NCBI GenBank assembly: GCA_029215795.1
Contig: JARDYH010000002.1
Location: 275,908,310-275,972,309 of the forward strand
Direction: 5' to 3'
Length of the DNA stretch: 64,000 nt
Source: Anniella stebbinsi
Lineage: Eukaryota; Chordata; Lepidosauria; Squamata; Anniellidae
In this document: positions 28,704 to 40,499 of the stretch, in pieces
Numbering within the stretch: the first letter of the stretch is position 1
Layout: every line of letters begins with the position of its first letter
Notes under the pieces: generated by a model
Databases searched by the model: none
What the model saw: only the letters and a program-made list of their open reading frames with translations
Told to the model about the DNA's origin: nothing
Translations under genes and position numbers: made by a program

Positions 28704-30350
28704 TAAGGTTAACTATACACCACAGAAATAATCTTGCCCTTGGAAAGGTGAAAACCCTACACTGTGGTGCCAATCTGTAAGCAGATGAAATCCCTTCCTA
28801 GCCCCGTTAAGTGGTGACTAATCCCTGTCCATAGCAGGGAATGCAATTGGTTTTTGGGGTAAATTGACAATGACAAAGCTGCAGCTGTAGCAAGAGCCTA
28901 AATTTATAAGCCCAGGGTGGACCAGAGGGAGAAAGTGCTTCCTCTGTTCCATGTATAAGCACGTCCCCCCATCAAACCCATCAGGGTCATGATTGGCTCT
29001 CCCGACATCCCCATACCAGCCAGAAGGGACCGTGTGCCCCTGCAATTCCGCTCTCCAGGTCAACAGTTAGCTGTGCATATGAAAGGTAAACAGAAAATCA
29101 AATCTATGACATGCAGGCACAATACACAAGAAATCAAGGGAAAATAAATAATTTCACAGCAAGTATAATGTAATGATTAAATGAAAAGTACAATGTAGAA
29201 CAATTTCTATTAAAGCATAAAATGAAGTGACTCATACAACAGAGCTAAAAAATCTGTCATTTTCGCTGGCCGCACCTCTGGGTTCTCTCGCTGTTTCCCC
29301 AAATGAACTTAGAACACTCCAAACATTCCCCTGTGTGTACACGTTGCTAGCGAAAATTGGTAATGGCAGACTGTATCAAGGTAGATAGAACTAAGTAAGA
29401 GAGTTAGGAAAGCAGAAAAGAGAAATAGCACAGTGACACAGAAGACACAGGGGAAAGAATCCAGAACATGAGTCATCACGACTGCAAAGAGAGAGGGAGA
29501 AAGAAAAGGTGCATTACACAGGACAGAAACTGAGTAGAAAAGGCTTGGAAGGATCGTTCAATAAAAAAAAAAAGAGGTGGTTTTTATATAGGTCTTGGTT
29601 GACTTGCAACGGTTTTTTGTTTTTTTTTTGCTACCGCAAGCTGTCAGGAAAGCTTGTCAATCTTTACTGAATTTCTGATGGAGCTTCCCTTGATATGCTT
29701 AAGGATCTCTATGGAACAAAACAGAAAAAAAACCCTGGAGAATTAAAGTTGGGCCCTTGTAAAGTTCTGCTCTGAACAGATAGAACCAAAGCATCAACAA
29801 TGACAAATAATAATAATAATAATAATAATAATAATCACACAAGAAACTAAAAGAAGGCAAGGAGATAGAAGCCGCTTCTGGGCCTTTCAGAGTCTTCAAA
29901 AAGGCATAGTCATATCTGTGTATAGTCAATGTGTGGGTTGGAAGGGAGGAGCAGGATTTCATTTGCTGGGCCCGTTCACCCCCCCCCCCCCCAAAAACCC
30001 TCTGGTACTGATCCAAACTTCCACCCAGAGCCTACACACATATAAGCAATATTCATAGTCCTTCTCTTCACTATCCTTAATCTATGCAGAGGTTCAGATC
30101 AAGTGGAAATGGAATGGCAATCCAGTTTCCCTCTGCTCCCATCCATTCACAGCCAATATCAAGGGTAGGAATGGCTGAGGACCCATACCCCAGCAGAGGC
30201 CCACTGAGAACAGCCCCCTGGACTTGCTTCTCCTCTTCACCACTGTGGCCTGCTTGTTCACCTGCTCCTCACTCGGGCCCAGACAACTGTGGTGGTGAAA
30301 GGCGGAGCAGTAGATGCCCCAGTCTACTTGCTTACTATCTCTCTTGCCTG
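28704..30350. other. Unassigned sequence with simple repeats
   Basis: It holds an (AAT)n array (29806-29835), a C14 run (29979-29992), an A run (about 29563-29573) and a T run (about 29614-29629). The non-repetitive part at 28790-29480 could not be classified. Confidence 0.35.
29806..29835. repeat. (AAT)n microsatellite
   Basis: Ten tandem AAT units. Confidence 0.9.
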
Positions 30351-30352
30351 TC

Positions 30353-30382
30353 AAACAAGCAAGCAAACAAGCAAGCAAGCAA

Positions 30383-30420
<38 letters not shown>
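30353..30420. repeat. (AAGC)n microsatellite with AAAC variants
   Basis: About seventeen four-base units, mainly AAGC with AAAC interruptions. The unit is not a multiple of three in length and lacks stops, so long frames reading KQAS on one strand and LACL on the other cross it. They are artefacts. Confidence 0.95.
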
Positions 30421-30602
30421 GGTAGCAGTGATGAGAAAAAGGATGAGGACAACAGCTGCTGGTGACAATGGTGGTAAGAAGGTACACTCACTGAGGAAGG
30501 GGCCCCATTGAAGGTGTCTTGTCCAAGAGCGCCCATAAACTTGGAGCTAGCACTGCATCCATGCATTGGTTATACATAGATAAGCTGTCTGCACATGGCT
30601 GG

Positions 30603-30782
30603 AATCCTGGATCTATGCAGGGAGATCTGGGTTCGAACCCCTCCCTGCTGAACCATAAATATCACTAGGTGGCCTTGGTCAAATAACTGGCTCTTAGTCT
30701 ACTTTATCTTACAGAGTTGTTGTGATGACAAATGGAACAAAATTATACACTAATTTGAGCTTTCAGGAGAATAAATACGGCA
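30603..30782 (+). mobile_element. tRNA-derived SINE (plus, decayed)
   Basis: Box B-like GGGTTCGAACCCC, then AGGTGGCCTTGGTCAAATAA, TCTTAGTCTACTTTATCTTA and CAGAGTTGTTGTGATGACAA follow the same order as the SINE at 3350-3980. The 5' head before box B is diverged. Confidence 0.7.
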
Positions 30783-32035
30783 TCTCTGTCCATATAACCC
30801 CATCAATAGAGAGAAGTTCTAATCGCACCATGACCTGCAGCAACCCCCTTATTTCCATCTGACTGGAGCTCGTAGGGTCCAATCTTATTAATAACTTGAC
30901 CAAATGTGAGTATTCATTTTAGCAGGCTTGCCATAAGGTAGAAAGAGGTAATCATGCCTACAAAACATTTTGCACATTAAATGTGCTATAAACATTTCTT
31001 GGCAAAGAGTGGCACAGGAGACTTCAGAAAAAGAATCTGTGTTTCAAATAACGTTTGTTGTTTGTACTTCCTACAGGGACCACAAAGGCACTACTCTTTA
31101 AATGATAAATATGGCATGCATGCTTGCATCCAACTATATAAAAACACCAAAATGCATTTGGGAATCCTATTACTTCCCACCTCAACCTGGGAAGCCCTTA
31201 GAGTAAGGTTGATGGAAATGTACTTCACTGTGACAATTCTCTGGGTAGAAAGCCATTTTTTCCTACTATGTAGGTTTAGAAACACAATCACCATATAGTA
31301 GGATTCACAAAGATCAAGGCCTCCTGCTTTTTGTAAGTCAGATACTTGAAGCTTGATCATAACCGATTGTGTTCAACTTTTGAAAATCACTGCATGGTGC
31401 AAAAAAAAGGGGGGAAAAGGTCACCCGTCTCGACCCACCATATGTTAATCAAGAGGCACAGCAAGTATACAGTTCATTTTTAGAGAAAATACTCTTTTCA
31501 GCTGTTCCAGTTCTAAGCCTCCCATTCCCTTCTTTATTTCCTTTTACAAAATATACTTTTTTCTTTCTTTCCTAAAGTGGTATTTGAACATTATTGGTTA
31601 ATAGCATGGTAAGTTTCATACTCGATAGAAAACCATGGGAAAAGGTCACTCTTTAGAGTTCACTGACAGGGCTGGAATAAAACAAGCTGAACCATAGAAG
31701 AGTAGAATGAGTCACTATGTTAAATCAATGTAAGGAGAATGAAAGAAAGTCCTAGAAGTCTCTTGTGAATTCATGAGACAAGAGATACTATTGGATTTTG
31801 GACATTCATTTCCCTGATACACCAGGTAACCTAATTTGAGGATACTTGAAAGGTGGACAAAATGAAAAGAAAATGTAAGGTTTGGGGTTGAAGGGGAAAA
31901 TGTAAACATACATACACAAACCAAATTATTAGGTAAGTGAAACATCCCCCCCACTCCCATGGCTTATAAGGAAACATAATATGTAACTGCCATTCTCACT
32001 GCATGGTATTACCTTCATAGGTATTTTACAAATAC
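30783..32035. other. Unassigned AT-rich sequence
   Basis: No repeat family or coding domain was recognised. Overlapping opposite-strand open frames at 30981-31360 have no domain. Confidence 0.35.
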
Positions 32036-32226
32036 ATGTTATTATTGCATTTATTCCATTGTTACCCCACCCTTCCTTCAAGGAATCCAGGGAAGCATAA
32101 ATCGTTCTCCCACACACAAACATTTTATCCTCACAACAACTCAACGAAGCAGGCTAGGTTGAAAGATTGTGACTGTGAACTTCAAACTTGGGTCTCCTTT
32201 AGTCCTAGTCCAACATACTAACTCTG
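32036..32226 (-). mobile_element. tRNA-derived SINE (minus)
   Basis: On the plus strand it reads TTACCCCACCCTTCCTTCAAGG, TTTTATCCTCACAACAACTC, GCAGGCTAGGTTGAAAGATT, GGGTCTCCTTTAGTCCTAGTCCAACATACT. This is the reverse complement of the 3350-3980 SINE from its L2-like 3' tail to its head. Confidence 0.8.
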
Positions 32227-32228
32227 AC

Positions 32229-32311
32229 TTCCCCTGGTGCCCTCCGGATGTATTGGACTGCAACTTCCATCATTCCCAGGCAGCACGATAGGAGTTGCAG
32301 TCCAAAAACAC
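32229..32311. mobile_element. MITE 'CCAACCTGG' family, compact copy
   Basis: CCCTGGTGCCCTCCGGATGT and TGGACTGCAACTTCCATCAT pair with ATAGGAGTTGCAGTCCAAAA. The centre is shortened and the right outer arm is lost. It directly abuts the SINE at 32226. Confidence 0.65.
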
Positions 32312-32827
32312 TACACTACAATACACAAATTTCCAGTACTGGGATACTTTTTAAAAATGAAAATTATGCCTCCAGGCTCTGCATACTTGGTCAGGCCCCA
32401 TGGCACCCCATTTAATGTGTATGTGAGGGACAATCTAGATTCTAGATGTTTCATAGCAGACACATGAAACAGACTCCCAACATTTGTTATTTTTAAAGCA
32501 AAGTAACAACCACAAAGGCAGAAAGTCTGAGTGGATGTTTTTTCCTGCTCAAAATCACCCTATCGGCTGATGATACAGATCTGTATCTTGTCTCTACAGA
32601 TGGGAAAATAGGATGCATGTCTGTGTAGCATGTGTGGGTGCTAAGTTTGGCAGAAAAACAGTAGAGGGAAACTGTCCTGAGGTATACCATCGCGCAGTGG
32701 TGTTAGAATCAAGGGTCACAGGTCCTCCACTTTTTTATTAGCAGGAATGCTTATGTCATCTACCACCCACCCCACTCAGATGTCCCTGTTCCCTCCGAGC
32801 TTAGCTACAATCCTCACAGTCAATGGG

Positions 32828-33100
32828 ATTGCACAACCACAGAAGGAAAATATGCCATGGTGGCTTATTTTCCCTCCCTGTGTGTGCTGGTCGTGAACTG
32901 TCGAATAAGCATAATTACCCTCACCGGGTGTGGGTTCTTGTGACGTCCAAAACGTGTAAGGGAGGGTGGCTGGAGTGGTTTAGAAACCACTCTGAAACCC
33001 ATGGCTTCTTCTCGAGGGTAATTATGCTAATTAGGGGGCCCATGATCAGGAGGGAAAATAAGCCACTGTTTCTTATTTTCCCTCCATGATCTTGTGAACC
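32828..33100. mobile_element. Foldback MITE with multiple inverted repeats
   Basis: An 18-bp perfect inverted pair (GTGGCTTATTTTCCCTCC at 32860, complement at 33049-33066) encloses a 14-bp perfect pair (GCATAATTACCCTC / GAGGGTAATTATGC) and a central palindrome AGTGGTTTAGAAACCACT. Outer ends GCACAACCACAG and, on the other strand, GTTCACAAGATCATG are roughly complementary. The right arm TCTTATTTTCCCTCC repeats once more at about 33071-33085. No coding capacity is present. Confidence 0.75.
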
Positions 33101-34296
33101 TTTCCAGTATATGGGGGGAAATTAATTTTCCTGGCAAGAATGTGTTCTTTCACTGTTGTAATGCAAAATATTTTGGGGTAGCTTAGTCTTGAATGGGCAG
33201 TTAAGACCTTTTAGCTTTACAAAAGACCTGTTCCTTCTTAGGGATGTGGCTATGGGAACTGTCATGATGAGTGCCTGCATGTTAAAATTTACCACTGCAC
33301 CACTGCCATCAGGTGACATGAGTGTGCTGATACACAGATGTGCCTCTCATCAATTACATCCTACCCAATGCTTGCTATCTTATGGGGAATTTTCACAGAT
33401 GAGGTTTAAAACAAAATGCACTTTAACTGGGCTTGCGATACACATGCAAAACCTATGTTGGCTGGAATGAGAATGCTCAGTCAAATGGGAAGTGTTTGTC
33501 CTCTGCTTTATCAGACCATTAACACAAGTTATAATGGATGAAAGAAAGCAAATTAAGCTCTAGGTCTAACAATTGTGCTAACCTAAGGTTGGCCGTAGCA
33601 GAGGACTAGATGAGGATGAGCCAAATTGCAGCTGGCTTCAGGTTTGAAAGGTCCCTGGCCAAAGTGTCCTCTGGTTCACCCTCTCCTCTGACACTGGGCC
33701 CTGACAGAATTACCTGCTGAGGTGGTCACAATCTAAGCAGCGTGGGATGGCTGGATCTAGCCACCTTTTTAATTCCTAACAATTCCCCTCAGTGACTTTA
33801 GGTCAGAGGCATTGTGGGAAATTAAAAGAGTGACTAAATCCTGCTATTGGCATTGCTTGGAATGATAGGCCAAAATAAAAATTATGAGTGGAGGGGGAGT
33901 GGAGGGCTAGAACCAGCAATGGGCCAGCCAAAGTGTTGGGGCTGACCCCAAGTCAAATGAAACTGACATGGATGAAGCAATTATTTCAGCAGATTTTGCA
34001 ACATGGTTGGAGGGTGGGGAGAGGGGATAAGGGTGCTCAAAGGAGGTTGTGATCAGCAATGCCTCGGGTTTGCATGCTTTATGTAATCGTGGATCCATTT
34101 GCTGCTTTTGGAAATTCAAGTTGTCGCAGTGATTAGCGTCATACTTTTGTAGCCGCAAGGCCAGATTCTTGTAGTATATTCTACTTGGGGTTTCCCTTCT
34201 TGATTGACCAGACATTTCTGCTGCAAAATGTAGTGGTTGTACCTCCTAAATGGAGTGGATTACTTTATTCGCTAAAGTTTAGTGCTTCAGCATCAA
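33101..34296. other. Unassigned sequence
   Basis: No repeat family or domain was recognised. Confidence 0.35.
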
Positions 34297-34374
34297 CACT
34301 GGCTCTTTGATATCTTTGGGAATCAATTTGTGCTGGTTTTGACCTATAAAGATCTGAATGGTTGAGGTCCTTGA
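34297..34374 (+). mobile_element. L2-clade LINE copy 5, left part
   Basis: Reads HWLFDIFGNQFVLVLTYKDLNG, then a stop, then GP, matching HWLPVCFRARFKVLVLTYKALHGLGP of the intact copy. The match stops at 34374, where a hAT-like element begins. Confidence 0.75.
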
Positions 34375-34706
34375 CAGGGATGTGTGAATCAACAAAACTT
34401 GAACTTGCGAATTCTACCTCAAAGCTCATCCTGACTGAGAGCTTTGGTATGTGTTTTTCTTTTTCTTTCTCACAAAACTTGTTGCACATTTTCATATATT
34501 TTCCCCCCCAATTGTGCATTTTCTAAATGTAAAATTTCTTCATGCACATTTGTTAAACACTTTTGTTTGTTCCACGAATCCCATCACATGCTCAGGAATG
34601 TATGGACTTTGACTACAGATTGTCTTTGGGCTCATGTTTGGTTCCAGGTTGTGCAAACTGGGTAAATCCTGGTAAAAAACTGAAACAAATTTCTCAAACA
34701 TCCCTA
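34375..34706. mobile_element. 332-bp hAT-like element inserted in an L2
   Basis: The left end is CAGGGATGTGTGAATCAACA and the right end reads TAGGGATGTTTGAGAAATTT on the minus strand. The flanking eight bases are GTCCTTGA and GTCCTACA (six of eight identical), which suits the hAT target duplication. L2 sequence stands on both sides in the right order. No transposase frame is present. Confidence 0.7.
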
Positions 34707-35083
34707 GTCCTACAAACCTTAGATACCACCTTCTTTTCTGTGTTTCAGTTGTGATCTTTAAAATCAACTGACTGTCTCCTAGCTGTAGAATGAGCTCCGT
34801 AAAGAGGTTTGCTTGGCACCTACATTGTATTCCTTTCAGAACCAGGTGAAGACCTTTTTATTTTCCCAGTATTTTAACGTTCTAGTCTAGTTCTGCTGTT
34901 TTAAATCTGTATTTTAAATCTCTGAATTGCTGCTTGCTTTTATTCTGGTTATATTTTTTATATTGTGGTTTTAAGCTTCCATATTTTGTATTTTATGCTG
35001 TACGTTATGGTTTTAATTTTTGTGAACTCCCAGAGAGCTTTGGCTATTGGGTGGTAAAAAAATGAAATAAATAAATAAATAGT
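34707..35083 (+). mobile_element. L2-clade LINE copy 5, right part and tail
   Basis: ELRKEVCLAPTLYSFQNQVKTFLFSQYF at about 34792-34877 is the L2 C terminus. It is followed by an AT-rich 3' UTR, CCCAGAGAGCTTTGGCTATT, and an AAATAAATAAATAAAT tail. Confidence 0.85.
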
Positions 35084-35140
35084 ATAGACTATACCAATTG
35101 TGTTTAAAGTCTGTAACACTAAGGACAAGCAAGAAGGCCT

Positions 35141-35280
35141 CTCGTGGTGCAATGCTATGCATGTTTGCACAGGAAAAAGTCCTACGATTTCCAGCATTCC
35201 CCAGACAATACGGCTGGCTGGGGAATGTGGGAGTTGTAGGACTCTTTTCTGTCTAAACATGCATAGCATTGTGTCCTCAG
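35141..35280. mobile_element. MITE, 'CAATGCTATGCATG' long-arm type
   Basis: Sister of 21881-22014: GGTGCAATGCTATGCATGTT and AGGAAAAAGTCCTACGATTT pair with GAGTTGTAGGACTCTTTTCT and AAACATGCATAGCATTGTGT. Here both arms carry GCTATGC/GCATAGC where the sister has CCTATGC, so the change is symmetrical. Confidence 0.85.
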
Positions 35281-35957
35281 TAGGTCAAGGTAGAGATCCA
35301 ATTTAGAGAGAAGGCTGACATAATATATAAAGAGGGCTCACGATTCACAGGGCACTGAGATGGCCTTTACAACTGAACTGATTGGAGACTACACACACAA
35401 AAAACCCTGGACTGGTTGAAGTCTGTCTTTCCCCTCCATGTGCACTGCCTCCCTCACTACCTCCTCATCCCGCTACATTGGTTGTGGAAGGTGTATTAAG
35501 TCCCCTACACCTGGGTGCTTCAGACAGGCACTTTTCACATTTCCCCCAGCTGGAGCAGGAGTAGGCAGTAAAGAAATGAGTCAGTGAATGAGGAGTGGGT
35601 AGAGAGGAGCAATTTTAACAGGCTTTAACTGGCATTTGAGATGCAGGATATATAGGGGTTTTTGAAGCAGGATAAATAAGGGGTTTGAAGCAAAAGAGGA
35701 ACGTTTAAAATAAAATTATTGTTATTATTAATTTACACAGAACCACAGATGGGAATGGTGTTGTACGAGAACTAACACAAAAGCAAGCACATACTCTGGA
35801 GATATTATGGCCTTAAACAGGGAAATAAAGAGGGACAGGAAAATAAAGGAAAATAAAGGAAAATAAACCCAGAAAATATCCTGGGAAATATAGTTTGTGA
35901 GAGTGCTATGAATTCTCTGTTGTAGATCCCGAGGTCCGGGATCACAGAGCTATAATT
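35281..35957. other. Unassigned sequence
   Basis: A threefold GGAAAATAAA motif occurs at 35839-35867. Nothing else was recognised. Confidence 0.35.
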
Positions 35958-36075
35958 GATTTATTACATTTTTTAAATCTGCCAATGACAAAATTTATCT
36001 GGGCAGATTTTACAAAAGCTGAAAAGTAAAATACAGTGCTAACAATCTTTTAAATAAATAAATAAATAAATCCCA
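35958..36075 (-). mobile_element. Degraded L2/SINE 3' tail (minus) and AAAT array
   Basis: TTGATTTATTACATTTTTTA then TTTATCTGGGCAGATTTTAC parallels TTATTACATTTGTATACC...CTCTGGGCGGTTTACATA at the 3' ends of the L2 copies. AAATAAATAAATAAATAAAT (36053-36071) adjoins it. Confidence 0.5.
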
Positions 36076-36219
36076 GGATCTTCCAAAAAGAGGAAATTAA
36101 GTTTGTAGTGTAAATGAGATAGAAGGAGATAGGGGCTATTTATGAAGAACATGCATATTTGTCAGCATAAACGAATTGCACTGTGAGTAAAATAAAGACA
36201 AAAAAGCTTTGAGGATGAA

Positions 36220-36390
36220 ACGTGCTTCCAGATGGACTGCTCCTAGCACTACCAATCAAAACATATTATGCTGCCATTCCGTCTTTTCCTTCATAATTGA
36301 TTTTCTGCAGTAAGAAAAGCCCATGGAAGAAACGGTGGGAAAACTTGGGAGGTTGCAAGTGGAAGATACTATCTAGACGCCCCACCCCCA
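36220..36390 (+). repeat. Dispersed repeat family Z, copy 3
   Basis: CTGCTCCTAGCACTACCAAT, CTTTTCCTTCATAATTGATT, GTAAGAAAAGCCCATGGAAG and GGTGGGAAAACTTGGGAGGT align with copy 1 at 15765-15965 in order and orientation. Confidence 0.6.
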
Positions 36391-36965
36391 CCCCAATTCT
36401 ATGGATGGGGCAGGGCAATGGCATGATAAAAGCCACATCTGGAAACATCTAGTATTTGAATAGAAGATAAACAGTACCAGTGCTGCAAAACAGGAAATCT
36501 CAATCAGAGATGGCAGGGACACTTCCTGGAGCATCCAAAGTGAAATTATTGTGAAGATGAGCTCATGAGCTAGGAGCATCCCACTGCACTGGGAATTCAA
36601 GGAATGAAAAGTAGCACAAAACCTATTCTTTGCCAGGCAAGTCTACTGTAAATCTGAAAGTCAGCTGTTGTAATCACTCGTAACTATCCAAAAGTACAAT
36701 ATGATTAAGCTTTTAATGGACAATCAGTAAACCTTAACAGATGCACTGAAATATTTAAAAGAGGCTTATGACCCACTTCTAATTCCATTGTTTCACCCCT
36801 CTAATAATGTGCAGAATTACACTATAACCACTTAAATGCTTCTGCTTTATTATAAGGCTGGGAACGTCTCAGATTTTAAGCATATTAAATTATTACTGTT
36901 AGCAATTCCTTTCTGGAATTATGTTCTTAAAACGTCCATTTTAAAATTATGTCTTTAAAATGCTC

Positions 36966-37004
<39 letters not shown>

Positions 37005-37514
37005 CATACTAAAACCCCACACATTCACATTCCCATGTTGCTATTTAGTGACAGAACAAATCAAAAACCTTCTGGGAAAATACTGCTACACATCATCATA
37101 GACTTTAAACATATAAACTAGCGACATTAAATTAATTTACAAAGGGGTGTTTAAAGACAAATAACTAAATGGCAAAAAACGCATGTAATCTACTATACAG
37201 TGGTATAATCAGGCAATCGGTTGTCAGAGTTCCTTCATGTAGTTCAGCCACGAAGAAAAACTCTGTATCTGGGGAGATCTTTTCATTAAAAAAAAAGAAA
37301 AACGCAGCAGCTTAACTGAGACAATAATTCTTAACCTGTTCTAGAGATATTTAATTATAATCTTTCCACACCTTTTTGATAGAAGACTCAAGTTTCACAT
37401 ATTCATTTGGCATTCATCCTGTTCAATCTACTTTGAAATATAAGAAAATAGTGCAGTCTTTCAAAGTGCACTAGCATCATATTTCTCATGAACCTCAACA
37501 CACCATGAGATGTG
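36391..37514. other. Unassigned AT-rich sequence
   Basis: It contains an (ATC)12 array at 36968-37003. No repeat family or coding domain was recognised. Confidence 0.35.
36968..37003. repeat. (ATC)12 microsatellite
   Basis: Twelve uninterrupted ATC units. Confidence 0.95.
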
Positions 37515-37680
37515 CTATTTATCTACCTAAATTTGAACTCTGCCCTTCTTCCGGGGTATTCAGAGAGGTGTAACATAGGGTTATCTTGCAAGAATCTTGT
37601 GAGATAGTTTAGATTGAGAAATAGTGGCCTGCTTAATGCCACCCAGTCAATTTAATTGTGGATTTCAAGTCAGACTGCAT
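37515..37680 (-). mobile_element. Decayed tRNA-derived SINE (minus)
   Basis: TCTGCCCTTCTTCCGGGGTATTCAGAGAGG, ATCTTGTGAGATAGTTTAGA, GAGAAATAGTGGCCTGCTTA and GCCACCCAGTCAATTTAATT follow the order of the minus-strand SINE at 32036-32226 with substantial divergence. Confidence 0.5.
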
Positions 37681-37947
37681 TTTCTTTCATGACTATCAGT
37701 CTGGAAGCAAAAACAGGGCTGCCAAAGAAGTGCTTTCTGAACCCTCAGGGGACTCCCCACGCAGAATGTTGTTAGTTTGCAAATTAAAAGCAAATACATT
37801 TCAAAACCACCCACCCCAATAGCCCAACAACCTATACCTTTTAGTTCCAAGACGAATGGAATGCTGAGGAGGGTTGAGCCACAGAATGTTGAGGGTGTTA
37901 ATTAGAGGAAAGAAAGGGAAAATGGGAGAGAGGGAGGGGATTGTTCT

Positions 37948-38227
37948 GGGCAGGATCTATTCTACTGTTTTATAACAGTTTATAACTGAATTGGCTAGAT
38001 CTACACTACTGCTTTATAGCAGTATTGAAGTGCAGTGATAACTGATGGGACACAATCCACATACTGCTTTCATAGTGTTATTTCCTGCTTTTTATTCCAT
38101 GTTCATAATGATTTGACACAAGGTATAGATTTGGCCACTGACAACAGTTGGGGCCCAGAACAGATTCCATATACCGTTTTCAATTCGTTTTCAATGTGTG
38201 ATATCCTGCTTAGTGTAGATCTGGCCC
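37948..38227. mobile_element. MITE family A copy 2 (outer of a nested pair)
   Basis: The outer ends are GGGCAGGATCTATTCTACTG and, on the other strand, GGGCCAGATCTACACTAAGC. The interior TTTTATAACAGTTTATAACTG continues after the insert as ACAACAGTTGGGGCCCAGAA, the order seen uninterrupted at 15993-16119. Confidence 0.8.
37993..38136. mobile_element. MITE family B (inner of the nested pair)
   Basis: The ends are GGCTAGATCTACACTACTGC and, on the other strand, GGCCAAATCTATACCTTGTG. The flanks ACTGAATT and ACTGACAA match at five of eight bases, compatible with an aged eight-base duplication. The interior is shared with 61324-61821 in opposite orientation, where the same element is split by family X. 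Confidence 0.8.
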
Positions 38228-40499
38228 TGGTTGAGCCTTTAATAGTTTATGGTATCCTGGAGGTAGAGATCAAGTCAAATGGTTATGCGCTATGAGGTTT
38301 AAAAAGATATCACCCTCTACTGTAGGGGAAGTTTTCAAGAAAAAGGAAAGGAAAAAGGATACTCTTTCCCATCCTCCAGACACCCACCTACCCACCCAAG
38401 CACATACACAGAGCAACACGGTGTTCAGTTTTGGGCTGAGCCAGCCCTTTAACACTATTCATCAGGGGAAGGTTTTAGGAGAATGGGAAGGAAGTGGTGG
38501 TGGATCTTGTCCTGTCCCCTTTCCGAAACTTTCTCTTCCCCTTTCTCCCTGTATGTCCCAAATAGCACAACAAGGCTCCTGTTCAAAGCTGAACAGAAGC
38601 TTTACTATTAGAGGCTGGTGATAGATGGTGGCAACATTTTGTGGCTCTCCCCTTGTGTTCACTCTAAACACTATATATTATATGTGTGGGTGAACGTGTG
38701 CAAAAATTAACTTGGGGACTTTAAAACTATCCCGTCACCTCACATTGGCAAGTATCTGTGATGTCTTAGAACTTGTTCACGTTAATGGTTATTTCATGTT
38801 AACGAGGCCTTAACTCACTTTACACAGAACAAATATTGCATAACCAGGAAATAAATAATAATGGCTACCCTTAAGAAAACTCCAAAACAAATTAAAGGAT
38901 TACAGTTTACAGCTAAGGTAGAGATACATTTTAAAATCACTTAGAATGGGCATATATATATATTGAAGGCTCATTGAAATGGCTATGAAAGTTGAAAACC
39001 TCTAGCTGTAATCTCTATTTATCCATGAAGTCACTAGATGGGCTTCAACAACTACCTCAGAGACCCATCTGCAATATGGGAATTATTATAAATTCTAGCT
39101 TTGTACTCATTGTAAGTCTTATAGAAAAGCTAAATTTTATTAAACAGAATTCATATCCAACTGTGTTTCTTGGTGCTTTCTGTTGGAAATGTTGCATGCC
39201 ATAAAATAGAATTTGGTGATGCTTTATCGATACTGTTTATATGGGACATGAAGTTTGAGACTAGCAACTAAGGACCCATATGGTCAGTCCAATCTCCTAC
39301 ATACATAAGAGAATGCAGCACTGCCTCCAACATTGCTGTGAGCAAAGCACATGATTGCCTAGAGCTCCATGTATGCATCAGAGCATCTGTGGAGTAGAAG
39401 AATCTGGCTCATTGTCTAAAACAATGGGTGTAAGTTTTGTGCAATTAAAACACACACCAAGCAAACAGAATGTTCTCCAAATTCTGGAAACCAAACAAAT
39501 CAGAAATGCTGTAAATGCTCCCACTTATTTTTACATGGTAAGTAAAACCTCTGTTCATTAAATATCAGACCGCCAATTTTCTTTCTACAAAAGATGACTG
39601 TTTGGGCAGAAAGAAATTCTTTTAATCTAGTGATGTCTGGACATTCTGTGTTTATGAGTGGGAGCTCCCTTTAAAATGAACATGAAAGAACAATGCTTAC
39701 ACAAGAAGCCCATCTACAGACAAGCAAACAATAAATAACGGTATAAGATCAGACAGATAATGCAACAAAACTTTACACTTCTCCTTTTTTTAAGTTCAAA
39801 GGTCCCATTTCTCCTTAAAAACATGAAAACTCCTTACATATTGTAACAATCATATAATTAAGACTTCAGAAGAACAACTATGGAAAAAATGCTATGATAA
39901 CAAACGCCTACTTTTAACATATTTGTGCAATAAGGCCCACACAGCTCTCTGAGAATGCAATCATCTTCATACATGCTGGGATTCCCACAAACTAAAGAGA
40001 TCTTCTTTTTACTGTGGGTTCCCATTTTCCTATGAAAAAAAATGCTAAGGCTCAGAAAGCTAAAAATAAAATGCACAAGTAAAATAAGGTAAAACCAAAT
40101 CCAAACACAAGTTGTGTTTGGGTTTGGTTAACAGTAAGTAAAAAAAGAAAGCAAGATGAAAGCAAGATGAAAGCAAGCAAGGAGAAACAATGGCATAAAC
40201 AACAACATTTTGAGGTAGATAAGCATTCATGTCCTATCAATGACTTAATTGCAGGTCGGAAAGTGTCCTTCTAAGTCAGCCAAGAGTAGACACAACAGGA
40301 AAAGGGTTTAATCATCCTATTTAAGAAGGCAGGGCCAACAGAACTACTTCTGCCCCAAGAGGAGGAAACTCTCATCAGTGGCAGGCTTGATGTCAGCAGT
40401 GGAGCTCAAACTGGAACTTACTACAATAACTTCACTAAACACCAATTGAAGGAACCTGGTCTTTAAAACAAACGAACAGTGGATGGGATGGAAGTTTGC
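38228..40499. other. Unassigned AT-rich sequence
   Basis: No repeat family, coding domain or strong inverted repeat was identified in this 2.3-kb stretch. Confidence 0.35.

Noticed and set aside
30094..30566. Long open frames on both strands reading KQASKQAS or LACLLACL
   Set aside because: They are translations of the (AAGC)n array at 30353-30420; a four-base repeat without stops opens every frame.
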